Below are positions 15,932 through 23,914 of a stretch of 39,059 bases of DNA, one piece after another (position 1 is the first letter of the stretch; the number at the start of each line of letters is the position of its first letter). Below the pieces are notes generated by a model that searched no databases, was not told where the DNA came from, and was given only the letters and a program-made list of their open reading frames with translations. The stretch is from Nakamurella silvestris (GTDB lineage: Bacteria; Actinomycetota; Actinomycetes; Mycobacteriales; Nakamurellaceae), in NCBI GenBank assembly GCA_003576535.1, contig QXCQ01000206.1, positions 1 through 39,059 on the forward strand. Reading direction: 5' to 3'. Made by a program: the position numbers and the translations under genes.

Positions 15932-17140
15932 ATGCCCTTCGACATCACCGCACTCCGCTCCGAATTCCCCTCCCTGGAATCGGGGATCGCCCATTTCGAC
16001 GGTCCTGGAGGGACCCAGACCCCGCGGGTGGTCGGGGAGGCGATCGCCGGCACGCTGACGGGACCGCTCTCCAACCGCGGCCAGGGGGTGGCCTCGGAGC
16101 AGAACGCGGAGTCCGCGATCGCCGAGTTCCGCAGCGCGTGTGCCGATCTGCTCAACGCCTCCCCCGAGGGCATCGTCTACGGGCGCAGCGCGACCCAGCT
16201 CGCCTACGACTTCTCCCGCCACCTGTCCAAGGAGTGGGGGCCCGGCGACGAGGTCGTCGTCAGCCGGATCGACCATGACGCGAATGTGCGTCCCTGGGTC
16301 CAGGCGGCGGAGCGGAGCGGGGCCACGGTGCGCTGGATCGACTTCGACGTGGCCACCAGCGAGATCATCCCCGCCAGTGTGGAAGCGGCGATCACCGATC
16401 GCACCAAGGTGGTGGCCGTCACCGGGGCGTCCAACCTGCTCGGTACCAAACCGCCGGTCCGCGCGATCGCCGATCAGGCCCACGCCGTCGGAGCCCTGGT
16501 GTACGTGGACGGCGTCCACTACACCGCCCACACCACAGTCGATCTCACGGAACTGGGGGCGGACTTCTTCGCCTGCTCGCCGTACAAGTTCCTCGGCCCG
16601 CACTGCGGGGTTCTCGCCTCCTCCCCCGAACTCCTGGAAACGATCCGGCCCGACAAACTCCTCCCGTCCACCGATGTCGTACCCGAGAGGTTCGAGTTCG
16701 GCACCCTGCCGTACGAGATCATGGCCGGTGTGACGGCAGCGGTGGAGTTCCTGGCCGCGGTCGCTCCCGGCGAGGCCGCCGGCCGCCGGGATCGTCTGGT
16801 GCACTCCCTGCATGCCCTCGACGTCCACGAGACCTCGTTGCGCCGACGGCTGGAGACCGGGCTCGCCGGGTTCGCCGACCGGATCGTGGTGCACTCCAAG
16901 GCCGCCGATCGGACGCCGACCCTGCTACTGACCATCCCCGGCAAGCAGACCTGGACGGCCTACGAGCATCTCGCCGCCCTCGGCGTCCTGGCACCGGCGG
17001 GATCCTTCTACGCCTACGAGCCTTTCCGCAAGCTCGCCCTCGACGACACCTGTGGTCTGCGGGTGGGGCTGGCCCCCTACAACAACGAGGACGACATCGA
17101 CCGGTTGCTGACCGGCATCGGTTCCTTCCTCGGGGCCTGA
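15932..17140 (+). CDS. Cysteine desulfurase-like class V PLP enzyme
   Basis: A 402-residue aminotransferase class V protein. The cofactor site shows SRIDHDANVRPW, VDGVHYTAHTTVDL (Asp-x-x-His) and the Schiff-base Lys219 in CSPYKFLGPHCG. The sequence FDGPGGTQTPRVV near the start is typical of the cysteine-desulfurase-like subgroup (TIGR01976 type), not of IscS or SufS; I see no SufS-type active-site Cys loop. It may act as a C-S or C-N lyase on an amino acid. The ATG at 15932 has AAGGAG six bases upstream. Last gene of the ALDH operon; no transporter follows. Confidence 0.88.
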   Translation: MPFDITALRSEFPSLESGIAHFDGPGGTQTPRVVGEAIAGTLTGPLSNRGQGVASEQNAESAIAEFRSACADLLNASPEGIVYGRSATQLAYDFSRHLSKEWGPGDEVVVSRIDHDANVRPWVQAAERSGATVRWIDFDVATSEIIPASVEAAITDRTKVVAVTGASNLLGTKPPVRAIADQAHAVGALVYVDGVHYTAHTTVDLTELGADFFACSPYKFLGPHCGVLASSPELLETIRPDKLLPSTDVVPERFEFGTLPYEIMAGVTAAVEFLAAVAPGEAAGRRDRLVHSLHALDVHETSLRRRLETGLAGFADRIVVHSKAADRTPTLLLTIPGKQTWTAYEHLAALGVLAPAGSFYAYEPFRKLALDDTCGLRVGLAPYNNEDDIDRLLTGIGSFLGA

Positions 17141-17153
17141 CCCCACCATTTTT

Positions 17154-17228
17154 CGACACAGCACCGGGAACCGGTGGGCGCGACACCTGTCCGGGGTGCC
17201 GTGCCGATCGGGTCCGGGTGCTGTGTCG
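17154..17228 (+). ncRNA. Nested RNA structure after the ALDH operon (terminator or ncRNA)
   Basis: A 12-bp perfect outer stem (CGACACAGCACC 17154-17165 with 17217-17228) encloses two inner hairpins. One is CACCGG-gaa-CCGGTG (17163-17177, partly overlapping the outer stem). The other is an imperfect stem pairing GGCGCGACACC with GGTGCCGTGCC. The whole could fold as a three-way junction of about 75 nt. It starts 14 bases after the last stop and a TTTTT lies just before it. It is most likely the terminator, but a simple terminator would not need nested stems. Confidence 0.45.
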
Positions 17229-17743
17229 CTTTCACCTGACGTCGGCCGGCCATGGTGGCAGCGGTCCGTACGTCCACCCGTGGTCGGACGGGACCGTTCG
17301 GTAGCGGGAAAACAAATATTCACTCCGCACTACCCATTTGACTGCGGCATCGGTAATTCCATCGTGTTCACACGGTGCCCCGAAGCCGATCCGACGGTGG
17401 CGACGTCCGTCCGCCCGACCGCCGGTCTGGAGACACCTGCCCCCACCTGGGATTTCCCACCTTCAGGTGAAAAATTGATCTCACAGCGTCACTACGGCGT
17501 AAGTCCATTTAGCCCGACTCCGATACAGACTGCGGACGTTCTGTCAAACCTGGTTTCTGACCAGTGGAAACATCGAATCTGTCAGGTTTCTATCGAGTGA
17601 TAACAGGGCGTACCAGCGGCGATTTCGCACAGTAATCAAGGGCAGAAAACTATGCATTACACCAACTTCACGTCATAGTTACTGGCGTTGGAATGTCGAC
17701 CAACGGCAATCACACGTCATGCTCGAAAGGACTTCCACGCCTC
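17229..17743 (+). other. Long leader region of the thioester adhesin gene
   Basis: About 500 bp with lower GC than its surroundings, especially 17300-17690. Open frames here have poor codon use and no family resemblance. It probably carries the adhesin promoter: CATAGT at 17674-17679 is a candidate -10, but I see no matching -35. A short CTGGT/ACCAG hairpin lies near 17550. Confidence 0.4.
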
Positions 17744-19213
17744 ATGCGTCCACGTCTCACCACCCGTCGCCGTCTCACCCTGGGTCTGTCGGCCTCCGCT
17801 CTCGTCGCCGGCCTGTTCCTGTCCACCGGCCCGTCGGCGATGGCCGCCGATGTCCCCACCGCCCCGGCGGTCCAGTTCGCCGCCACCTGCGCCGGAACCA
17901 CCGATGACGATCCGACCACCGCCGGCGGCCCGGTCACCGATCTCACCTCGGTGTTCGGTCTGCGGCTCACCGCCTACAACAACGGCGGGGTCGTGCCGTT
18001 GTACGACGCCTTCGGTGGCAGTGTGGGTGCCTACCCGCCTTTGTGTGGAGTGCGCTACGACGCGGGTGTCGGCGGACCGGTGACCGAGTGGATGTTCTGC
18101 ACCGACATCACCTCGGTGGTCTGCGGTACCACCAACGCCGACGGCAGCCTCGCCGATGACCACAGCGGCACGGCCGTCCCGAAGAACCCGGTCACCGATC
18201 TGGACGGCAACCCGAAGCTCAGTGTCAACCAGGAGAAGCTCATCTCCTACCTGGTTCAGAAGGGCCACAGCTACACCGGAACCGGAAGCCAGTCCTGGCC
18301 CGGCAACTCGGGTACCGCTCAGGCCGGCACCAACTCCGCCGACCGGACCGCCCTGCAGACCCTCATCTGGTGCATCAGCGACGCACCGAGCCCCACCTCC
18401 ACCAGCGACTTCGGTCTCACCTGCGCGGAGAACCTGGACGCCGCCGAGCAGACACGCCTGCTGTCGCTCATCCCGGACGATGCCAAGCTCAGCCTCGAAC
18501 TGAACGACGACGGCACCGTCTACCACGTCGGCGACACCGCCAACTTCGCGCTGACCACCAATGTCTACAACCAGCCGATCACCCTCACCGGCACCCCGGC
18601 CGGTTCGGTCGAGGTCTGTGACGGCGACGCCACTTTGACCGGCGACCAGTTGACGGTCCTGGGCTCCAACCCGGCGGTCGACACCACGATCACCTTGTGC
18701 GCCGTCGGCACCGAGCCCGGCACCATCGGGATCGCCGCCGCGGCCACCCCGCCCTCCACGAAGCACATCAACTGGGCGCAGAGCATCAACACCGAGGGCA
18801 CCCCGTGCCAGGTGTACGCCAACTTCAGCACCGTCGACGAGGTCCAGCTGGCCGACTCGGCCGAGGTGAGCTTCGAGGCCGTCGAGACCACGACGGAAAC
18901 CACCCCGACCACGAGCACGGTCGAGACCACCCCCACCTCGTCGACCTCGGAGACCACCGAGACGACGGAAACCACCGAGACGACCGAGACCACCGGGACC
19001 ACCCCGGTGACCAACACGACGGCCACCACCGGGTCGACCACGGAGCCGTCCACCTACGCCAGCACCACGGCGACCACGACCTCCACCACCCCGGTGCTGT
19101 CCGCCACGGGTGCGAACATCCCGACCGCCCTGCCCTGGGTGGGTCTGCTGAGTGTGCTGGCCGGTGCCGGCATGCTCTTCGCCACCCGCCGTCGCAGTGG
19201 ATCCCACCGCTGA
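17744..19213 (+). CDS. Cell-wall-anchored thioester-domain adhesin
   Basis: About 489 residues. A signal peptide (basic start, hydrophobic core, likely cleavage after Ala34) precedes a thioester domain. The FCTD motif gives Cys119, and LQTLIW around Gln205 matches the TQxA-type motif, so these two can form the internal Cys-Gln thioester known in Gram-positive adhesins. An Ig-like beta region (about 240-380) and a Thr/Glu-rich stalk follow. The C-terminus has LSATG, a hydrophobic segment and RRRSGSHR, a sorting signal close to the LAxTG form used by class E sortases. ATG 17744 follows AAGGA at 12 bases; an ATG at 17693 is less likely. No sortase gene is in the window. Confidence 0.82.
   Translation: MRPRLTTRRRLTLGLSASALVAGLFLSTGPSAMAADVPTAPAVQFAATCAGTTDDDPTTAGGPVTDLTSVFGLRLTAYNNGGVVPLYDAFGGSVGAYPPLCGVRYDAGVGGPVTEWMFCTDITSVVCGTTNADGSLADDHSGTAVPKNPVTDLDGNPKLSVNQEKLISYLVQKGHSYTGTGSQSWPGNSGTAQAGTNSADRTALQTLIWCISDAPSPTSTSDFGLTCAENLDAAEQTRLLSLIPDDAKLSLELNDDGTVYHVGDTANFALTTNVYNQPITLTGTPAGSVEVCDGDATLTGDQLTVLGSNPAVDTTITLCAVGTEPGTIGIAAAATPPSTKHINWAQSINTEGTPCQVYANFSTVDEVQLADSAEVSFEAVETTTETTPTTSTVETTPTSSTSETTETTETTETTETTGTTPVTNTTATTGSTTEPSTYASTTATTTSTTPVLSATGANIPTALPWVGLLSVLAGAGMLFATRRRSGSHR
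18950..18994 (+). repeat. Five 9-bp Glu-Thr-Thr repeats in the adhesin stalk
   Basis: Five tandem GAR-ACS-ACS units encode (ETT)5 in the Thr-rich wall-spanning stalk. Tracts like this vary in copy number by slippage and are often glycosylated. Confidence 0.8.
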
Positions 19214-19254
19214 GACCGGTGACAGCTGACCCGACGGTCGGCTGATCCTCCGCC

Positions 19255-19298
19255 ACGACCAAGGCCCTCCCCGTGCACACGGGGAGGGCCTTGGTCGT
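19255..19298. terminator. Bidirectional terminator hairpin (21-bp stem)
   Basis: Arms 19255-19275 and 19278-19298 (starting ACGACCAAGGCCCTCCCCGTG) are perfectly complementary around a two-base centre. It lies between the adhesin stop and the convergent GlxA gene. Confidence 0.85.
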
Positions 19299-19342
19299 AT
19301 CTGTCGACATGTTCTTCCAGCCGTCCCGGGCGAGCGCATTGC

Positions 19343-20314
19343 TCAGGGCACCGGGCGGACCCCCGCGGTGGCGAAGCGCCGCTGATAGGTGGCCGGTGGG
19401 ACACCGAGGTGGGCGAGGAACACGCGCCGCAGGGTCTCCTCACTGCCGAAACCGCTGAGCCGGGCGGTGGCACCGACCCCGTGGCCGGCCTCCAGCAGGT
19501 TCTGCGCCGCCTCCACCCTGACCCGCTCCACGTACCGGGCCGGTGTGGTGGCGAGTTCCTGCCGGAACAGCCGAGTCAGGTGGCGGGTGCTCGTGGCCGC
19601 CTGCGCGGCCAGCCGGGGGACCGTGTGATCCCCCGCCGGGTCCGCGGCGATGAGCTCGAGCACGGCCCGCAGGGTCGGTTGGGGAGGCATCGGCGTGCGT
19701 GAAGCGACCGAGAACTGGGATTGCCCGCCGGGCCGCTGCAGGAAGACCACCAACGATCGTGCGACCTCACGGGCCAGGCCCTGCCCGTGGTCGGATTCCA
19801 CCAGGGCCAGTGCCAGGTCGATACCCGCGCTGACCCCGGCCGAACTGCTGATCGGGCCGTCCGTCACGTACAGGGCGTCGGGCTCGACCGTGACCCGTGG
19901 GTGACGCCGGGCCAGTTGGTCGGCATGTCGCCAATGGGTCGTCGCCCGCCGCCCGTCGAGCAGCCCGGCAGCGGCGAGCAGGAAGGCCCCGGTGCACACG
20001 GAGGCCACCCGCTCGGCCCGTGCGGTCAGCGACCGTACGGATGGGAGGTGGATCCCGGTCGCGCCGGGCAGCACCAGGTCGTCGGAGCCCGGCAGGAGTG
20101 CGGTTCCCCAGGTCCGGCCGTCGGTGACGGGCCCGTCCGTGGCGAGCGAGATGCCCGAGGAGGACCGCACCGGCGCGCCCTGGTCCGACACGAGCTCCAC
20201 CCGGTAGTTCGCGCCGAACCGGTTGGCCTCGTTGAACACCTCGACCGGGCCGGAGATGTCGAGCAGGGTCACGCCGTCGAAGACGAGCACTCCCACCGTG
20301 TGTTGCGACAGCAC
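19343..20314 (-). CDS. GlxA family transcriptional regulator (DJ-1/PfpI + AraC)
   Basis: A 323-residue two-domain regulator. The N-terminal DJ-1/PfpI-like sensor domain begins VGVLVFDGVTLLDISGPVEV and contains the nucleophile-elbow-like VASVCTGAFLLAAAGLLDG. The C-terminal AraC helix-turn-helix pair is at about 220-315 (RLAAQAATSTRHLTRLFRQE, PARYVERVRVEAAQNLLE, GFGSEETLRRVFLAHLGVPP). The GTG at 20314 has GGGAGG six bases upstream, so 24 extra in-frame residues are excluded. It is divergent from the HD gene. GlxA-type regulators often control neighbouring catabolic genes; the HD enzyme is the obvious candidate. Confidence 0.9.
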   Translation of the reverse strand: MLSQHTVGVLVFDGVTLLDISGPVEVFNEANRFGANYRVELVSDQGAPVRSSSGISLATDGPVTDGRTWGTALLPGSDDLVLPGATGIHLPSVRSLTARAERVASVCTGAFLLAAAGLLDGRRATTHWRHADQLARRHPRVTVEPDALYVTDGPISSSAGVSAGIDLALALVESDHGQGLAREVARSLVVFLQRPGGQSQFSVASRTPMPPQPTLRAVLELIAADPAGDHTVPRLAAQAATSTRHLTRLFRQELATTPARYVERVRVEAAQNLLEAGHGVGATARLSGFGSEETLRRVFLAHLGVPPATYQRRFATAGVRPVP

Positions 20315-20451
20315 GTCCGACCTCCCTGGTGACGGCCGCAGAACGGCCCATGTCCTGATCTGTGGATCATAGGGCAGAAAAGACATGGCCGTTCGAGCAT
20401 GAACCCAGGACCGTGAAGGGACAGTCCCACCACCGGAAGAAAGAGCACCCC

Positions 20452-21105
20452 ATGACCGAATCCATCGCCGGCGTCCCGATCCCAGACACCCCGCTGATCG
20501 CCGACGCCACCGCCCTCCTCACCCGCACGCTGGTCCAGGGCGCGGCCAGCCCGCTGTTGTTCCACCATTCGCGTCGGGTGTACCTGTTCGGCATGTTGCA
20601 CGCCGAAATACGTGGCCTCGCACCGGATCCGGAGCTGCTCTACGTCGGTGCGATGTTCCACGACCTCGGCCTCACCGACACTTATCGCACACCGGAGCGA
20701 CGGTTCGAGATCGACGGGGCCGCCGTGGCCGAGGAGTTCCTGCGGGCACGCGGGGTGGGTGCCGGCCCGGCCCGGCAGGTGTGGACCGCCATCGCCCTGC
20801 ACACGACACCAGGGGTGCCCGAGTACATGGAGCCTGAGATCGCACTGGTCACGGCCGGTGTCGAGACCGACGTGCTCGGGATCGGCTACGCCGAGCTCGA
20901 TCCCGCGGCCGTGGCCGAGGTGGTCGCCGCCCATCCGCGACCGGACTTCAAGGACGCGATCCTGCGTGCCTTCGACCACGGATTCCGTGATCGGCCGGGC
21001 AGCACCTTCGGCACCGTCAACGCCGATGTGCTGGCCCATTTCGACCCGACCTTCGAGCGCACCGATTTCGTCGAGGTCATCCGCACCAACCCCTGGCCGG
21101 AATAG
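20452..21105 (+). CDS. HD-domain protein, cyanamide-hydratase-like
   Basis: A 217-residue metal-dependent HD enzyme. Metal ligands are probably in FHHSRRVYLFG (His38/39) and the MFHDLGL doublet (His70-Asp71). Further blocks are RFEIDGAAVAEEFL and IALHTTPG. This block order fits the Ddi2/cyanamide hydratase subgroup, which converts cyanamide to urea, more than nucleotide hydrolases; other nitrile-like or amide substrates are possible. The ATG at 20452 is the best start, though the ribosome site is weak. It is divergent from GlxA with a 137-bp gap. Confidence 0.85.
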   Translation: MTESIAGVPIPDTPLIADATALLTRTLVQGAASPLLFHHSRRVYLFGMLHAEIRGLAPDPELLYVGAMFHDLGLTDTYRTPERRFEIDGAAVAEEFLRARGVGAGPARQVWTAIALHTTPGVPEYMEPEIALVTAGVETDVLGIGYAELDPAAVAEVVAAHPRPDFKDAILRAFDHGFRDRPGSTFGTVNADVLAHFDPTFERTDFVEVIRTNPWPE

Positions 21106-21117
21106 ATCCACTGTTCT

Positions 21118-21177
21118 CGCGCACGTTGTTGTTCCTCGCGCACGTAGTTACGTGCGCGAGGAACAACAACGTGCGCG
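21118..21177. terminator. 29-bp perfect inverted repeat between convergent genes
   Basis: Arms 21118-21146 and 21149-21177 match exactly around a two-base centre, and three further pairs (one G-U) extend it to 21115-21180. CGCGCACGT occurs twice in each arm. It sits 12 bases after the HD stop and 6 before the AGE stop. It should terminate both strands, although its length exceeds what a terminator needs. Confidence 0.8.
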
Positions 21178-21182
21178 GGAAG

Positions 21183-22415
21183 TCAGGACCTGCTGTCGAG
21201 CAGCCCGTCGCGCAGGGCAACGGCCAACCCCGGTGCCAACGGCAGCCGCGGGATCAGGGTTGCCTGAACCGCATGGTAGACATCGGGTTTCCCACTCCAG
21301 ACGGTGGAGATCGGGTGATTGTCGCTGTCCAGCTGGTGGTGCCAGGAACCGTCGACCCGGTCCATCAGGTACCGATCGGCGTACTCCCACCAGATCTCCA
21401 GCAGCTCGGCGTATCTCGGTTCACCGGTGCGGGTGTGCAGCGCAGCGGCGGCCCCGATCCCCTCGGCGGCGACCCAGTGCATCCGGTCCCGGATCACCGG
21501 TCGGCCGTCCCAGCCCGTGGTGTAGACGAAACCGTCGATACCGTCGACGGCCCAGCCGTCCTCGACGGCCCGGTCGAAGAGGGCGACCGACGAGCGCCGC
21601 AGCCACGGTTCGCTCTCCGGGCCGACGGCGGCTTCCACGTGCAGCAACAACCGGGACCACTCCAGCGCGTGCCCGACGGTCGCGCCGTAGGGCAGGAACG
21701 GGTCGTCCGGACGTTCCCGGTTGTACTCGAGGACGGGCTGCCAGGCGGCATCGAAATGCTCCGGCACACGCCAGTTGTTGGGCTCGGCGAACTCCAGCAT
21801 CACCCGGCGCGAGATCTCCAGAGCGCGGTCGCGCCACCGCACCTCACCGGTCGCGTCGTAGGCCGCCAACAGGGCCTCGACCGCGTGCATGTTGGCGTTG
21901 ATGCCCCGGTAGTCGGACAGCACACTGAACGCACGGTTCCAGGTGTCGGCGTACAGCCCGGCCGCGGGCTCCCAGAACTTCTCCTCCCAGACCTGCAGGG
22001 CCTCGTCGAGCAGCTGACGTCCTCCCGGGCGGCCGGCGGTCGTGGCCGAGGCCCCGGCGAGCACCACGAAGGCGTGGGCGTAGCAGCTCTTGTCGTCGGG
22101 CGACTCGCCGTCGAGAACACTGGAGTACCAACCACCGTCTACCCGGTCCCGGAGCGGACCGGTCAGGCCGGCCACCGCGATGTCCGCCAGCTCCGCAGCA
22201 CCCTCGACCCCGGACAGGGCGGCGAGCGAGTACGTGTGCGCCATCCGCGCCGTCACCCAGGTGTGCACGGGCATGGTCAGATCGGGCCGCCCTCGTTCGT
22301 CGAGCCAGGCCGCCCCACCCTGCGGGTGGGGGAAGGAACGGGCGAACTCGTACAGACGCAGGCTCTCCTGCTCCAGGACCTCGGAGGTGAGCGGACGGGT
22401 GGTGCGGTGTGACAT
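21183..22415 (-). CDS. AGE family epimerase/isomerase (sugar aldose-ketose isomerase)
   Basis: A 410-residue (alpha/alpha)6-barrel enzyme of the N-acylglucosamine 2-epimerase superfamily. Typical blocks: DGGWYSSVL, KSCYAHAFVVLAGASA, YRGINANMHAVEALLAAYD, GHALEWSRLLLH and PVIRDRMHWVAAEGIGAA. The RGxNANMH and GHxxEWSRLL blocks resemble the mannose/sulfoquinovose isomerase branch (YihS-like), which interconverts free aldose and ketose sugars. Which sugar cannot be read from sequence. It lies 67 bp downstream of the ROK regulator on the same strand and is its probable target. Confidence 0.88.
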   Translation of the reverse strand: MSHRTTRPLTSEVLEQESLRLYEFARSFPHPQGGAAWLDERGRPDLTMPVHTWVTARMAHTYSLAALSGVEGAAELADIAVAGLTGPLRDRVDGGWYSSVLDGESPDDKSCYAHAFVVLAGASATTAGRPGGRQLLDEALQVWEEKFWEPAAGLYADTWNRAFSVLSDYRGINANMHAVEALLAAYDATGEVRWRDRALEISRRVMLEFAEPNNWRVPEHFDAAWQPVLEYNRERPDDPFLPYGATVGHALEWSRLLLHVEAAVGPESEPWLRRSSVALFDRAVEDGWAVDGIDGFVYTTGWDGRPVIRDRMHWVAAEGIGAAAALHTRTGEPRYAELLEIWWEYADRYLMDRVDGSWHHQLDSDNHPISTVWSGKPDVYHAVQATLIPRLPLAPGLAVALRDGLLDSRS

Positions 22416-22482
22416 GTGATGGCTTCCAGATCGTCTGATGGTGTGTGGCGGTTCCCGCCGGCGGTACGAACGCGAGATGAAC

Positions 22483-23703
22483 TCACATGGTGACCGCCGG
22501 GACCCCGGGTGGGCTGTTCGCCGTGCTCACGGCGAGGGCGATCGCCCCGACCAGGGCCGCGCGTCTGCCGAGGGCGCCGCGGATGACCTGGAGCTGGGCG
22601 GAGACGTACGGCTGGGTGTACCGGTTCACCGCCGCGGCGATACCGTCGATCAGTTCCCCGGCATCGTCGACCAGACGCCCGCCGACAATGATGTACTCCG
22701 GATCGACGCTGGAGGAGACGTCGGCGACCACCCGTCCGATCGCCCGGCCCATGTCGTTGAACACCCGACCCGCCGCCGGGCTGCCGTTACCGGTGAGTTC
22801 GCGCAGACCCAGGTTCTCCGAACCGGGCCGTTGCCGCAGCAGGGACTCGGCGAAACCGGCCGAGGCCACGGTCTCCAGGCAACCGCGGCTCCCGCAGCGG
22901 CACAGGCTTCCGTTCTCCCGGATCTGCACGTGGCCGATCTCGCCGGCCGTCCCGCGTGCCCCGCGGTAGAGGGCGCCGTCGATGATCACCCCCGCGCCGA
23001 TCCCGGTGGCGGCCTTCACGTACAGGAAGTTGCGCACGCTGCGTCCGGCACCCTGGGCGAGCTCGCCGAGGGCGCTGAGGTTGGCATCGTTCTCGGCCAG
23101 GACGGGGCTTCCGATCAGGGCGGCGAGTTCGGCGGCCGGGCGCAGGTCGGTCCACCCCGGCAGCAGGGTCCCGGCCCGCAGCCGGCCCGTGGTGTTGTCG
23201 ATCGGCCCAGGTACCCCCATGACGACGGAGGAGGGTGCGGCCGGCAGGTCCGGCCGGGTCGCGACGAGCGCGCGGAGGGATTCGGCCGCGAGCTGCAGTG
23301 CCGCCTCCGAGGATGCGTCGACGTCGAGGTCCTGGTTGTGCTCGGCCAGGACGGCGCCGGAACGGTCCGCCAGGGCGACGCTGATGTGGGAGTGTCCGAA
23401 GTCGATGCCGACGACGTAACCGCGTGCGGGTGCCACGCTCAGGAGCTGCGGTGGGCGTCCGCGACCGCTCGCCTCTTCCGCCGCCCCCACCACACGACCC
23501 TCTCCGACCAGTTCGCTGACGACGGAGGCGATGGTCGCCCGTGACAGGCCGGTGCTGGTCGAGAGCTGGGCCGGGCTGATCGGTCCGGACCGGGAAATGG
23601 CGGTCAGCACGAGCTGACGGCTGCGTTCCCGAAGTCTGAACGGTTTACGCGGCCCCACCCGCTCGGTCGCCGGGACCCGGGTCTCCCGCTGTGCGATCTC
23701 CAC
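22483..23703 (-). CDS. ROK family transcriptional regulator
   Basis: A 406-residue NagC/XylR-type repressor. The N-terminal winged helix is at about 27-75 (RQLVLTAISRSGPISPAQLS, TGLSRATIASVVSELVGEG). The sugar-kinase-like ROK domain follows (VVGIDFGHSHISVALAD; GVPGPIDNTTG; GIGAGVIIDG). The zinc motif CRCGSRGCLE follows GHVQIRENG, so the ROK fold is complete. The GTG at 23703 has AGAGGGG eight bases upstream. The effector is likely a sugar or sugar phosphate linked to the AGE isomerase. Its promoter carries a palindrome at the predicted transcription start, suggesting autoregulation. Confidence 0.92.
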   Translation of the reverse strand: MEIAQRETRVPATERVGPRKPFRLRERSRQLVLTAISRSGPISPAQLSTSTGLSRATIASVVSELVGEGRVVGAAEEASGRGRPPQLLSVAPARGYVVGIDFGHSHISVALADRSGAVLAEHNQDLDVDASSEAALQLAAESLRALVATRPDLPAAPSSVVMGVPGPIDNTTGRLRAGTLLPGWTDLRPAAELAALIGSPVLAENDANLSALGELAQGAGRSVRNFLYVKAATGIGAGVIIDGALYRGARGTAGEIGHVQIRENGSLCRCGSRGCLETVASAGFAESLLRQRPGSENLGLRELTGNGSPAAGRVFNDMGRAIGRVVADVSSSVDPEYIIVGGRLVDDAGELIDGIAAAVNRYTQPYVSAQLQVIRGALGRRAALVGAIALAVSTANSPPGVPAVTM

Positions 23704-23834
23704 GCCTTGCGCCCCTCTCCGCTCTCCTGCCGCCGCGATTCAAGGGCGATCCACGTCCGGCACCCGGCAGACCGGAGGCACCGCCGTCGTGCGTGTGCGG
23801 CGACGGCCTAGTCCCGGTGTGGGCACCAACGTCT

Positions 23835-23882
23835 GACAACGTTGTCTGACGGAACTATGGCAGAACCCTCGCGCAGGGTCAA
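23835..23882 (-). promoter_or_regulatory. Promoter and operator of the ROK-AGE operon
   Basis: On the minus strand TTGACC (23882-23877), 17 bp, then CATAGT (23859-23854) is a near-consensus housekeeping promoter. A perfect palindrome GACAACGTTGTC lies at 23835-23846, about where transcription would start. GTCTGAC directly flanks it on both sides. Binding there would block initiation. Confidence 0.7.
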
Positions 23883-23914
23883 TAGAGGCGCGGCGACGGC
23901 CGACCGGCCGACGA

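Noticed and set aside
17196-17600. Open frame of 134 codons before the adhesin gene
   Set aside because: Its third codon positions lack the GC bias of real genes here, it starts inside the structured element, and no domain is visible.
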